From the NCBI GenBank assembly GCA_964436125.1, contig CAYTBT010000026.1, positions 1 to 42,742 of the forward strand: 42,742 nucleotides of DNA, read 5' to 3'. This DNA is from CAYRFF01 sp964436125 (GTDB lineage: Bacteria > Bacteroidota > Bacteroidia > Chitinophagales > Saprospiraceae). This document shows positions 33,649 through 42,579 of this stretch, piece after piece (position 1 is the first letter of the stretch; each line of letters begins with the position of its first letter). Under the pieces are notes generated by a model that did not search any database, had not been told where the DNA came from, and worked only from the letters and a program-made list of their open reading frames with translations. The position numbers and the translations under genes are program-made.

Positions 33649-36453
33649 ATGACACATACTTATAAGATAGATGGAATGCACTGCGGCGGTTGTAAAAATA
33701 CGGTCGAGCGCAAGTTAAGCACAATTGAAGGTATTGAATCTGCGCAGGTAGATTTGCCGAAAGGCACTGTTAAAATCACGATGAAAGAACACATTGAACT
33801 GGATGTATTACAGGCAGCCTTATCGGATACGCAATACAGGATAAAAAATTTGACGGGAGTCGAGCCTATAGATAATAACAGTGGACCAGATTATCGCGAG
33901 AATAAGTCGGGCATGAAACATACTTACGCAGTTCACGGCATGTCTTGTCAGGGATGCATAAATACTGTGGAAACAAAACTCGGTGAAATTGATGGGATAA
34001 ATGATGCGGTGGTTGACTTGGAGGCCGGTACAGTAGATATAGAGATGGATAAACATGTGGCGCTCGACAGATTGCAAGAAGGACTGGCAGAGACACATTA
34101 CAGCATCACAAATCCTGGCGAAAAGCCACATTTTAATGGCCATACTGATGCTGCGCATCAGCATAAGCATTCAGCCGATGCCCATAAGCATGCCAAAGGC
34201 GGTCGATATTACTGTCCGATGCGTTGCGAGGGAGATAAAATGTATGACAAGCCGGGTAGCTGTCCGGTATGTGGCATGGATCTGGTAAGGGAAGCAGTCA
34301 TTGAAAAACCGAAGACCAATACCTATACTTGCCCCATGCATCCTGAAATTGAGCAGGAAGGGCCGGGTTCTTGTCCTATCTGCGGGATGGATCTCGTTCC
34401 CAAGATGCCGGTAGAGGATAGCGATGAAGAGCCGAGTACATATCAGCGTTTATTGAAAAAACTCTGGATTGCAATTGCTTTTACATTGCCGATTTTTATC
34501 ATAGCTATGTCTGAGATGATTCCCGGCAATCCCTTGTATGATATCCTCTCGCCAAGTGCCTGGAATTGGGTTCAACTTGCCCTTTCCATCCCGGTTGTTT
34601 TTTATGCCTGTTGGATGTTCTTTGAGCGGGCCTGGGCAAGCATACGCAGGATGAGTTTCAATATGTTTACACTTATCGGGATAGGTGCCGGTGTTGCATG
34701 GATATTCAGCCTGGCAGCCTTGCTTTTCCCCGGCTTTTTCCCCGAGCAATTTCTCTCTGAACACGGGACGGTGCACGTGTACTTTGAGGCAGCGACGGTT
34801 ATCTTGACACTTGTGCTGCTCGGTCAAGTCATGGAGGCCGGTGCACATGAAAGAACAAATTTTGCAATTAAGGAGCTCCTCAATCTCGCTCCCAATACTG
34901 CTACGAGAATACGCGATGGGAAACAGGAACTCGTGTCTATCGACGATATCGCGGTCGGCGATACGCTTCTCGTAAAACCCGGTGAAAAAGTCCCGGTCGA
35001 TGGCTCTGTTATTGAAGGTTCTTCATCCATAGATGAGTCGATGATCAGCGGTGAGCCGATTCCGGTGCATAAATCCGTAGGTGATGAGGTAAAATCGGGA
35101 ACGATTAATGGAAATTCAGCCTTGACTATAAATGCCGAAAAGGTCGGTTCCGAGACATTGCTGTCACAGATAATTGCCATGGTGAATGAAGCGAGCAGGT
35201 CGCGCGCGCCCATTCAACGGCTTGCCGATAAGATTTCTGCCTGGTTCGTTCCGGTCGTAGTCATTATCGCCGTTGTGACCTTTATTGTGTGGGCGATATT
35301 CGGTCCATATCCGGCCTATGTCTTTGCGCTTCTCAATGCCATTGCCGTGCTTATCATCGCCTGTCCTTGCGCGCTAGGCCTTGCGACACCGATGTCCGTC
35401 ATGGTGGGAATCGGCAAAGGTGCTCAATCCGGAGTGCTTATCTCCGATGCAGAGGTGCTAGAGAAGCTCCACGACATCGACACGCTTATCATTGACAAGA
35501 CCGGTACTATTACTGAGGGGAATCCCACCGTCGCGGATATACACAGTCTTAATGAGGCATTTGCCGATGATGAAGTGCTTAATTTTATGTATCAGTTGAA
35601 TAAAAATAGTGAACACCCACTCGGTGAAGCAATTGTGGACTATGCCTTGCGGCAAATGCCTTCTCTGCAGGAATCCCGACCGCAAGTTGATGAATTTGAA
35701 GCCGTGAGTGGCATGGGCGTACAAGCTGGTATTGATGGTAAGAAAGCTGCTCTGGGAAATCTTGCTTTAATGGAAAAGCTGGGAATAAGTCTGAATTCTG
35801 ATGAATCCGATCAAATTCAAGGAGCGCAAGCTCAAGGCAAAACGGTTTCTATCCTTTCCGTGAACGGGAAAATTGCCGGCTATGTATCGATACACGATGC
35901 CATTAAAGAAAGCTCAGTAGCGGCATTAAAGAAAATCCGCGACATGGGTGTGCATATTAAAATGCTTACCGGAGACAATAAAAATACTGCTCAAGTAGTC
36001 GCTGATGCTGTCGGCATTACGGATTTTGAGGCGGAATGCTTACCACAAGACAAGCGCGATGTCGTTAAACAATTACAAGCTGAAGGTCAAGTCGTCGCCA
36101 TGGCGGGAGATGGCATTAACGATGCTCCTGCACTCGCACAAGCAGATATCGGTATCGCGATGGGCAGTGGAACGGATGTTGCGATGGAAAGCTCCGAAGT
36201 CACCCTTGTCAAGGGCGACCTCAACGGAATCGTTAAGGCATTGAGATTGAGCAAAAAAGTCATGAAAAACATTCATCAGAATCTCTTTTTTGCCTTAATA
36301 TATAATGTTATCAGTATTCCTATCGCTGCGGGCGTACTTTATCCGTTTATTGGACTGCTTTTATCACCGATGATTGCAGCACTCGCGATGAGCTTGAGTT
36401 CCGTCTCCGTAATTACCAATTCATTGAGATTGAGAACCGCGAGGCTGGGATAA
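33649..36453 (+). CDS. copA: copper-translocating P1B-type ATPase
   Basis: 934 aa from the Met at 33649, preceded by AAAGGAAG; the frame is open further upstream but lacks conserved sequence. Two HMA domains (GMHCGGC near residue 10 and GMSCQGC near 100), a His-rich linker (HQHKHSADAHKHAKG), then two heavy-metal-binding modules (CPMRCEG...CPVCGMDL and CPMHPEI...CPICGMDL). The ATPase core has the CPC metal site in IIACPCALGLATP, DKTGTITEG with the phosphorylated Asp, SEHPLGEAI, and GDGINDAPALAQAD. It moves Cu(I) across the inner membrane. Divergent from ccoN, it could detoxify copper or supply the oxidase (CcoI-like role). Confidence 0.94.
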   Translation: MTHTYKIDGMHCGGCKNTVERKLSTIEGIESAQVDLPKGTVKITMKEHIELDVLQAALSDTQYRIKNLTGVEPIDNNSGPDYRENKSGMKHTYAVHGMSCQGCINTVETKLGEIDGINDAVVDLEAGTVDIEMDKHVALDRLQEGLAETHYSITNPGEKPHFNGHTDAAHQHKHSADAHKHAKGGRYYCPMRCEGDKMYDKPGSCPVCGMDLVREAVIEKPKTNTYTCPMHPEIEQEGPGSCPICGMDLVPKMPVEDSDEEPSTYQRLLKKLWIAIAFTLPIFIIAMSEMIPGNPLYDILSPSAWNWVQLALSIPVVFYACWMFFERAWASIRRMSFNMFTLIGIGAGVAWIFSLAALLFPGFFPEQFLSEHGTVHVYFEAATVILTLVLLGQVMEAGAHERTNFAIKELLNLAPNTATRIRDGKQELVSIDDIAVGDTLLVKPGEKVPVDGSVIEGSSSIDESMISGEPIPVHKSVGDEVKSGTINGNSALTINAEKVGSETLLSQIIAMVNEASRSRAPIQRLADKISAWFVPVVVIIAVVTFIVWAIFGPYPAYVFALLNAIAVLIIACPCALGLATPMSVMVGIGKGAQSGVLISDAEVLEKLHDIDTLIIDKTGTITEGNPTVADIHSLNEAFADDEVLNFMYQLNKNSEHPLGEAIVDYALRQMPSLQESRPQVDEFEAVSGMGVQAGIDGKKAALGNLALMEKLGISLNSDESDQIQGAQAQGKTVSILSVNGKIAGYVSIHDAIKESSVAALKKIRDMGVHIKMLTGDNKNTAQVVADAVGITDFEAECLPQDKRDVVKQLQAEGQVVAMAGDGINDAPALAQADIGIAMGSGTDVAMESSEVTLVKGDLNGIVKALRLSKKVMKNIHQNLFFALIYNVISIPIAAGVLYPFIGLLLSPMIAALAMSLSSVSVITNSLRLRTARLG

Positions 36454-36501
36454 TGGGTAGAAGAAAATACGATGAAGAAAATCCCTCTTCTCACAGCATC
36501 C

Positions 36502-37299
36502 TCAGCTCTCCATTTGCGGAAGCTGAGGTAAAGAAGGAAAGGATTCCGAAGAAATCAGATACGGGTAGCTAATCTTATCGAGAAAAAGGCCACAAGCAGG
36601 AGCTTTATATGCCAGGGGAAGTGCGATCTGCTTATCCATACTATCGCGTACCTCAATCAGAGACATCCGACCGGCTGCAACGGACAGGGAAGCGCCTACG
36701 ATGAAGCGTATCATGCCGTGGAGAAAGCGATTGGCCTCCACGGTTAAGCGAGCAACTCGTTTATTTTCATCCACCTCCCAGTACATATTATCGATCCGAC
36801 AACGGTAATGCTTCACCTCTGCACCGGCTTTACAGAAGGGCTTAAAAGCATTATAATCCGTGAGCAAAGTAGTCAACTCAGACATAAGATCAAGTCGATA
36901 AGACCTTCTATGAGGGATATAAAAGCTATAATTTCTGTAGAAAGGCGACTTCTCAAAGTGAATAAAATATCGATACCTGCGTTTAATCGCATCAAATCTC
37001 GCGTGTGCATCCTCTTTCACCCTGTGGAAGGCATGGACAGCGATATCATCGGGCAGGAATGCATTCAATTTATACATCATCCCCTTGTCCAGCGTCTTTT
37101 CTGTATCAAAATGTGCAAAGTATCCACGCGCATGCACTCCGGCATCCGTCCTGCCACAACCCGTGAGTTTTATGCTCTCGCGCCATTGAGTACTCATTTT
37201 CTCTTCAAGGATAGCCTGAACAGTCGGAATAGAAGGCTGAATCTGCCAGCCCGCATAAGCAGTTCCGTCATAGGAGAGCTCTATGAAGTATCTGTTCAT
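36502..37299 (-). CDS. truA: tRNA pseudouridine(38-40) synthase TruA
   Basis: 265 aa. The catalytic Asp is in GCGRTDAGVHARG near residue 53; YDGTAYAGWQIQP at the start and RFLHGMIRFIVG near residue 186 are family signatures. It modifies the anticodon arm of many tRNAs. It begins 40 bp after the clpX stop on the same strand, so it is probably in the clp operon. It converges with copA, with 48 bp between them. Confidence 0.96.
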   Translation of the reverse strand: MNRYFIELSYDGTAYAGWQIQPSIPTVQAILEEKMSTQWRESIKLTGCGRTDAGVHARGYFAHFDTEKTLDKGMMYKLNAFLPDDIAVHAFHRVKEDAHARFDAIKRRYRYFIHFEKSPFYRNYSFYIPHRRSYRLDLMSELTTLLTDYNAFKPFCKAGAEVKHYRCRIDNMYWEVDENKRVARLTVEANRFLHGMIRFIVGASLSVAAGRMSLIEVRDSMDKQIALPLAYKAPACGLFLDKISYPYLISSESFPSLPQLPQMES

Positions 37300-37339
37300 C
37301 GTATATTCTTGTATATGCTATCGGAAATACAGCCGATCA

Positions 37340-38590
37340 TTAAGCAGCTTTCAGTTGAGCAACCTTGACTGAATCGAGATTGGCAGCGACAAATCGCCTG
37401 TCCATCTTAAATTTATCAATCTTATCTTTCTTGGACGGCAATTCATACATGGTATCCATCAACAAGACTTCACAGAGAGAGCGCAATCCACGTGCCCCGA
37501 GGCCGAGATCTACCGTTTTCTCTACAATTAAGTCTAGTGCTCCGTCTGTAACGTGTAGTTCTACACCCTCAAGCTCAAATAGTTTCTGATATTGCTTTAT
37601 CAATGCATTCTTGGGTTCTGTAAGAATCTTCTTCAAGGCATTTTTATCAAGCGCTTCCAGGTGTGTGAGGACCGGGATACGTCCGAGCAATTCCGGTATC
37701 AGACCGAAGTGTTTCAAGTCCTTGTGCGACACGTACTGCAAGAGATTATCCTCATCGATTTCATCCTTATCTTGAGCATTAAATCCGATTACTTGTGTGT
37801 TCAGGCGTCGGGCAATATCATTTTCAATCCCGTCAAATGCTCCTCCACAGATAAATAAGATATTCTCCGTATTCACCTTGATCATTTTCTGCTCGGGATG
37901 TTTTCTTCCTCCTTGCGGCGGGACACTTACCTCAGTACCCTCGAGCATTTTCAACAATGCCTGCTGAACTCCTTCTCCGGACACGTCGCGAGTGATCGAA
38001 GGGTTATCCGATTTTCTTGCAATTTTATCAAGCTCATCGATATAAACGATTCCTCGTTCAGCAGCAGATACATCGTAATCACAAGCTTGAAGCAGCCTGC
38101 TGAGCATGCTCTCGACATCTTCTCCGACATAACCGGCTTCCGTAAATACGGTTGCATCTACAATAGCAAATGGTACTTTCAAGAAGCGGGCTATCGTCTT
38201 GGCAAGGAGAGTTTTTCCTGTACCGGTCGGTCCGACAAACATAACATTGGACTTTTCAATCTCCACCTCATCATTATCCACCTGTGAATTAATCCGCTTG
38301 TAGTGATTGTACACAGCAACAGCAAGATATTTCTTTGCTTCATCTTGTCCTATGACGTAATCATCAAGGAAAGATTTAATTTCTGCCGGTGTCATTGAGT
38401 CGGGCATTGCAGCGTGTGCTCCCTTCCCATCGGAATCCCCTGTAAATAAAATTTCATCCTGAATAATATCATAGGCTTGCTCTACGCAAGATTCACATAT
38501 ATGACCGTGAATACCGGCAATAAGTATAAGCGTTTCGCTCTTGTCTTTTCCACAGAAAGAACAACGCACGTTATCCTTAGACTTTGACAT
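37340..38590 (-). CDS. clpX: ATP-dependent Clp protease ATP-binding subunit ClpX
   Basis: 416 aa. N-terminal zinc-binding domain with Cys 10, 13, 32 and 35. AAA+ core with Walker A GPTGTGKT near residue 117, Walker B VYIDELDKI, and the VIGF loop that docks on ClpP. It unfolds substrates and feeds them to ClpP. Full length and normal. It is separated from clpP by 397 bp that contain a MITE-like element, so the usual tight clpP-clpX linkage has been opened and clpX may need its own promoter. Confidence 0.97.
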   Translation of the reverse strand: MSKSKDNVRCSFCGKDKSETLILIAGIHGHICESCVEQAYDIIQDEILFTGDSDGKGAHAAMPDSMTPAEIKSFLDDYVIGQDEAKKYLAVAVYNHYKRINSQVDNDEVEIEKSNVMFVGPTGTGKTLLAKTIARFLKVPFAIVDATVFTEAGYVGEDVESMLSRLLQACDYDVSAAERGIVYIDELDKIARKSDNPSITRDVSGEGVQQALLKMLEGTEVSVPPQGGRKHPEQKMIKVNTENILFICGGAFDGIENDIARRLNTQVIGFNAQDKDEIDEDNLLQYVSHKDLKHFGLIPELLGRIPVLTHLEALDKNALKKILTEPKNALIKQYQKLFELEGVELHVTDGALDLIVEKTVDLGLGARGLRSLCEVLLMDTMYELPSKKDKIDKFKMDRRFVAANLDSVKVAQLKAA

Positions 38591-38714
38591 ATTAATTTAT
38601 CCTTTATTTCAATCTATCTCTATAACAGCAAATACCACAAAACGTTTAATCTGCCCTTATTGATAGCTTGAGTATCAATTCTCACCCGACTTTCCATGCC
38701 GGTAATTATATAAT

Positions 38715-38943
38715 ACCCAAAACGTGCAATAGAAATGCAAAAGGAAGTGCAAAAGCCACAGAAGACAAGGGCTCGCGCAAGAATTTGGCTCGGAATCGTA
38801 GTAAGACTACGGTGAGAACCAAATTCGAGCAAGCCCCGTGGAATGCCGAGAATCGGCACGACCGGAGGTCGTATTCCACCGGGCAAGTGCTTGTATTCAA
38901 AGGCTTTTGTGCTTACCTTCAATTTCTAATGCATGATTTGGGT
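38715..38943. mobile_element. 229-bp MITE-like element with structured interior
   Basis: Terminal inverted repeats of about 42 bp: 38715-38757 begins ACCCAAAACGTGCAATAGAA, and the complement of 38902-38943 begins ACCCAAATCATGCATTAGAA; both end in CAAAAGCC. AAT flanks both sides (38712-38714 and 38944-38946), a possible target duplication. Inside are a long imperfect hairpin (about 38768-38837, arms around GAATTTGGCTC) and a three-way-junction-like fold (about 38834-38884). No coding capacity. A related end sits at 25480. A full-size partner insertion sequence is not in this window. Confidence 0.75.
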
Positions 38944-38987
38944 AATACCCAAATCAACTTTATTCCTCTGCTGAACAGCACTATCTC

Positions 38988-39686
38988 CTAGGCCTTATCC
39001 TCAGCTGAACCCATGCGTTGAATAACTTCATCGACGAGTCCGTACTCCTTAGCTTCAGAAGCTATCAACCAGTGGTCTCGCTTAGAGTCTTCTTCTATTT
39101 TCTCATAGGTCTGTCCTGTATGATGTGCAAGAATATCATAGAGGTTTTTCTGCATGCCCTTAATCAAGTTATAGGAGATCTCCATCTCTGTAACCTGGCC
39201 TTGCATACCACCTGAAGGTTGATGAATCATAACCCTACTATGAAATAAGGTCGATCTCTTTCCTGCTGTACCGGCAGCAAGTAACACTGCTCCCATTGAT
39301 GCCGCAAGCCCGGTGCATATCGTTCCTACATCGGGAGCTACATATTGCATTGTATCGTATATCCCGAGGCCATCGATAACCGATCCACCCGGAGAATTGA
39401 TATACATCTGAATATCTCGCTTGGGATCTGTAGATTGTAGGAAAAGGAGCTGCGCTTGCACGACATTGGCAACATAGTAGGTCACGGGAACGCCGAGAAA
39501 AATAATCCTATCCATCATAAGGCGCGAGAATACATCCATTCCTACCACATTCATCTTGCGCTCTTCGATTACTTGTGGTGTAAAGTTATTGATATTAGGA
39601 ACCGATACATTCATGTATTTTTCCAGGTGAGCGGAGTTCATTCCCAGGTGCTTTACCGCATATTTCTTGAATTCATCTTGTAGCAT
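38988..39686 (-). CDS. clpP: ATP-dependent Clp protease proteolytic subunit ClpP
   Basis: 232 aa. Serine protease with the nucleophile in GLAASMGAV near residue 120, the His in RVMIHQPSGG near residue 145, and a probable catalytic Asp in DSKRDHW. Forms the barrel that degrades ClpX-unfolded proteins. The N-terminus is about 25 residues longer than the E. coli mature enzyme, as is common in Bacteroidota. First gene of clpP-clpX-truA. No exact TAnnTTTG box found upstream in 39687-40014, which otherwise holds only a GCGCA-AA-TGCGC inverted repeat. Confidence 0.96.
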   Translation of the reverse strand: MLQDEFKKYAVKHLGMNSAHLEKYMNVSVPNINNFTPQVIEERKMNVVGMDVFSRLMMDRIIFLGVPVTYYVANVVQAQLLFLQSTDPKRDIQMYINSPGGSVIDGLGIYDTMQYVAPDVGTICTGLAASMGAVLLAAGTAGKRSTLFHSRVMIHQPSGGMQGQVTEMEISYNLIKGMQKNLYDILAHHTGQTYEKIEEDSKRDHWLIASEAKEYGLVDEVIQRMGSAEDKA

Positions 39687-40014
39687 CAGAATATTCTTTT
39701 AGTGAAATTAAAATTGTACTCTACTCGTTCTATGGATCTTTTAGCTTGCGCAAATGCGCGCCCTTTTCCCGAGCGAGTATTTCGCTGTATTAAATAAGTT
39801 CTTTTTTCTTAATGTTCATTCTCAAGCTCAAGTATTTTCATTTCAATTGTACTTAAGTCTGAGAAGATGGGGGAAATAAAGCTTCCTACTTACCTTTCCG
39901 ATCGAGGGGAATATACCTGACTTAAAAGCCGAGTTTATCCGATCGATAGCGGTCTGAACTACAACAAGTATGAATTCTACCTCTACTTATGCCGCATATT
40001 AAAGGAGAATCTCC

Positions 40015-40022
40015 TATATTTG
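40015..40022 (+). promoter_or_regulatory. -7 box TATATTTG only 5 bases before an ATG
   Basis: Exact TAnnTTTG match ending at 40022, with the ATG at 40028. If used, the transcript would be leaderless or nearly so. Confidence 0.5.
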
Positions 40023-40027
40023 CCTAT

Positions 40028-40192
40028 ATGAAGTTTATAATCTTACTTGCCGTCTTGTACGTTGCTTACCGATATTGGAATCGGAAGAACAGCCCGAAGC
40101 CTATTCACCGAGGAAATGAACGCTTGTACCAGGAAGAAGATGAATATATCGATTACGAGGAAGTCGATGAAGACGACGATAATAACTCGTAA
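40028..40192 (+). CDS. small single-helix membrane protein with acidic tail
   Basis: 54 aa from the Met at 40028: MKFIILLAVLYVAYRYW as one transmembrane helix, a basic stretch (NRKNSPKPIHRGNER), then a tail of mostly Glu, Asp and Tyr. An upstream in-frame Met at 39989 would add 13 residues, but the -7 box at 40015 argues for the shorter form. It resembles the small DUF4834-type proteins of Bacteroidota; this match is tentative. Function unknown. Confidence 0.55.
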   Translation: MKFIILLAVLYVAYRYWNRKNSPKPIHRGNERLYQEEDEYIDYEEVDEDDDNNS

Positions 40193-40307
40193 GAAACCAA
40201 GATAAGCCTTGCATTGTGTCTTATTCTTAAACAATAGACCACAATCGGCATAACCATATTCCCCCAATTTGTTTTATATTATTGTAAATCTATGAAGATC
40301 TTGCAAA

Positions 40308-41000
40308 ATGGAAAGGCAATCATTGAAGAAAAGCGATATTGAACAGCTTGAGGCAAGTATCCTCTTCAACGACGAGGATTTAATTATCTTGAATAAGCCG
40401 TCCACATTACCTGTTGTCCCGGATAAAACGGGAGATAGATCCCTCCTGGAATTTGCGGAAGCTTATTGTGGACATCCCTTAAAAGTCGTACATCGTATTG
40501 ACAGGCCTTGTTCAGGGCTCACGATATTTGCCAAGGTAAAGAAAGCTGCAATTCATCTCTCGAGACAATTCAAGGCACATAGCTTGAAGAAAACATACCT
40601 TGCGGTAGTACCAAGAAATAAGAAGCTGCCGCCTAAGCAGCGACTGGAGAACAAGATATTTTATGATCGGAGGCGGAATAAGAGTTATATCAGGTCGTGG
40701 ATGGAGGATGGTGGGAAGCCTGCGACACTTAGTTATGAGCTCATAGATTCAATACAGCGCTATGCCTTGTTGAAGGTTCATCTAGAAACAGGCAGACACC
40801 ATCAGATACGGGTACAGCTTGCTGACTTTGGTTATCCATTGAAAGGAGATGTAAAATATGGATTTAAACGGCGGAATAGGGATAGATCAATTCAGCTTCA
40901 CGCGTGGAAAATAGTATTCATTCATCCATCGAGTGGCGAGGAGATACTCATTCAATGTACACCCCCGAATGTCGATGTCTGGAGGTATTTTGAAATCTGA
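40308..41000 (+). CDS. RluA-family RNA pseudouridine synthase
   Basis: 230 aa, short form without an S4 domain. Catalytic motif VVHRIDRPCSGL near residue 63 with the active Asp in HRID; ILNKPSTLPVVPD upstream and LETGRHHQIRVQLA downstream are family signatures. Acts on rRNA or tRNA; the target base cannot be told from sequence. It stands alone in the gap between the small membrane protein and the prenyl synthase. Confidence 0.93.
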   Translation: MERQSLKKSDIEQLEASILFNDEDLIILNKPSTLPVVPDKTGDRSLLEFAEAYCGHPLKVVHRIDRPCSGLTIFAKVKKAAIHLSRQFKAHSLKKTYLAVVPRNKKLPPKQRLENKIFYDRRRNKSYIRSWMEDGGKPATLSYELIDSIQRYALLKVHLETGRHHQIRVQLADFGYPLKGDVKYGFKRRNRDRSIQLHAWKIVFIHPSSGEEILIQCTPPNVDVWRYFEI

Positions 41001-41154
41001 GTTATCCGTATCGCTTATAATTTGCTCCAAGATTAAAATTTACAAGGCACCGGGCCTGTATTTACTGTATTTTAATCTCTATTCAGAAGAATCGCAAACA
41101 ATTTCACATAGCTAATTGTGAAAAGGATTTAAAGGAATGTATCTTGCAGGCTCA

Positions 41155-42129
41155 ATGTCACAGAAGTTAAAAGAAATACAAGCGCCTGTTGCTGAAGAAT
41201 TAAGGATATTCCAATCTCATTTTAAGGAATCCATGAAGAGTAGTACGCCTCTACTTGGGCGGATTACGCAGTTCATTATCAAGCGGAAGGGAAAGCAGAT
41301 TAGACCGCTATTTGTGTTTTTATCAGCACAAATTCACGGAACTATCGGTGACGATACATACACCGCAGCCTCGCTTATTGAGCTCTTGCACACAGCGACA
41401 CTCGTGCACGACGACGTTGTTGATGACTCCATGGAACGACGTGGTTTTTTCTCCATCAATGCACTCTGGAAGAATAAGATTGCCGTATTGGTCGGCGATT
41501 ATTTTTTATCCAAGGGTTTACTCCTGGCGCTGGATAATAAAGCCTATAGGATTCTTCATCTCGTATCTGATGCAGTACGTAAAATGAGTGAAGGTGAGTT
41601 ATTGCAGATTGAAAAGGCGCGACGTCTCGACATTAAAGAGGATGTTTATTACGAGATTATCGAGAAGAAGACAGCAAGTCTGCTTGCTTCTTCTTGCGCA
41701 GCCGGAACGGCCAGCGTATCCAATGATGAAGAGCTCATTGATAAAATGAGGTTATTCGGTGAAAAAATAGGCATGGCCTTCCAGATTAAGGATGATCTAC
41801 TCGATTACAGCGACCAGAATATCGGGAAGCCACGCGGCATTGATATACAGGAGAAGAAAATGACCCTTCCTCTTATTTACGCGCTGAATAATACCACGAG
41901 AAGCCGGCGGAAGGAAATCATCAGAATCATCAAGAAAAAATCCCATCAACGCGATAAGGTGAATGAAGTCATTGAATTTGTCAATTCCAGTGGTGGTATT
42001 GAATATGCCCAAGGAATCATGAATCGGTATAAGGAAGAAGCATTTGAGATGCTGGATGATTTCCCGGACAGCGAAACGCGGAAATCACTCCGTGATCTTG
42101 TAAACTTTGTTGTAGAACGGAAGAAGTAA
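41155..42129 (+). CDS. polyprenyl (octaprenyl-type) diphosphate synthase
   Basis: 324 aa from the Met at 41155 (MSQKLKEIQAPVAEELR), which fits the usual family start; the Met at 41137 adds six residues and is preceded by AAAGGA, so it remains possible. First Asp-rich motif in LVHDDVVDDSMERRG near residue 84, second in QIKDDLLDY near residue 212. The enzyme chains isopentenyl units into the long prenyl tail of menaquinone, the electron carrier that would feed the respiratory chain in this organism. Product length cannot be set by eye. Confidence 0.92.
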   Translation: MSQKLKEIQAPVAEELRIFQSHFKESMKSSTPLLGRITQFIIKRKGKQIRPLFVFLSAQIHGTIGDDTYTAASLIELLHTATLVHDDVVDDSMERRGFFSINALWKNKIAVLVGDYFLSKGLLLALDNKAYRILHLVSDAVRKMSEGELLQIEKARRLDIKEDVYYEIIEKKTASLLASSCAAGTASVSNDEELIDKMRLFGEKIGMAFQIKDDLLDYSDQNIGKPRGIDIQEKKMTLPLIYALNNTTRSRRKEIIRIIKKKSHQRDKVNEVIEFVNSSGGIEYAQGIMNRYKEEAFEMLDDFPDSETRKSLRDLVNFVVERKK

Positions 42130-42230
42130 GAACATCCGGTTGAATAGTTTTAAACCATAAAGGCAAGAAGGGTAGGCAAAATCGGGTGCCAGAAAATAAT
42201 TCAGGGAAGGTTTTTTAAAACTACGTTTAA

Positions 42231-42263
42231 AAACCTGTGAGGTTTTCGAAACCTCACAGGTTT
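42231..42263. terminator. 15-bp perfect hairpin, possible terminator or REP
   Basis: AAACCTGTGAGGTTT, loop TCG, then the exact complement. It lies 102 bases after the prenyl-synthase stop. The A/T ends of the stem give a T-run on either strand, so it may terminate in both directions. AAACCTGTGAGG-type palindromes are common dispersed repeats in Bacteroidota. Confidence 0.65.
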
Positions 42264-42493
42264 GGAACTTAAGGAATAAGGCTCATCCTTCGACGTACAC
42301 ATAAAAAACCGAAAGAAAAATACTTTGTTGTTTCAACGGTCCACACGATCCTTCGGCAAGCATTTCGACGGAGCATCTCTACAGAGCTCGATAACCACTC
42401 AGGAACCGCCGTGCGAACCTACAGGTGAAATTTTTGCGAATTTCTAATAATATATCGTTACGATGTTACCCATTCGCGAACAATTACGAAATA

Positions 42494-42565
42494 ACGACTT
42501 CACACCTTTACAACTTTACGACTTCACACCTTTACAACTTTACGACTTCACACCTTTACAACTTC
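42494..42565. repeat. 24-bp tandem repeat x3
   Basis: Units start at 42494, 42518 and 42542 with sequence ACGACTTCACACCTTTACAA plus CTTT; the last unit ends CTTC. It is not a CRISPR: there are no spacers between units. The stretch 42264-42493 holds only a REP-like fragment (about 42408-42421). Confidence 0.85.
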
Positions 42566-42579
42566 ACGACTATAACAAT

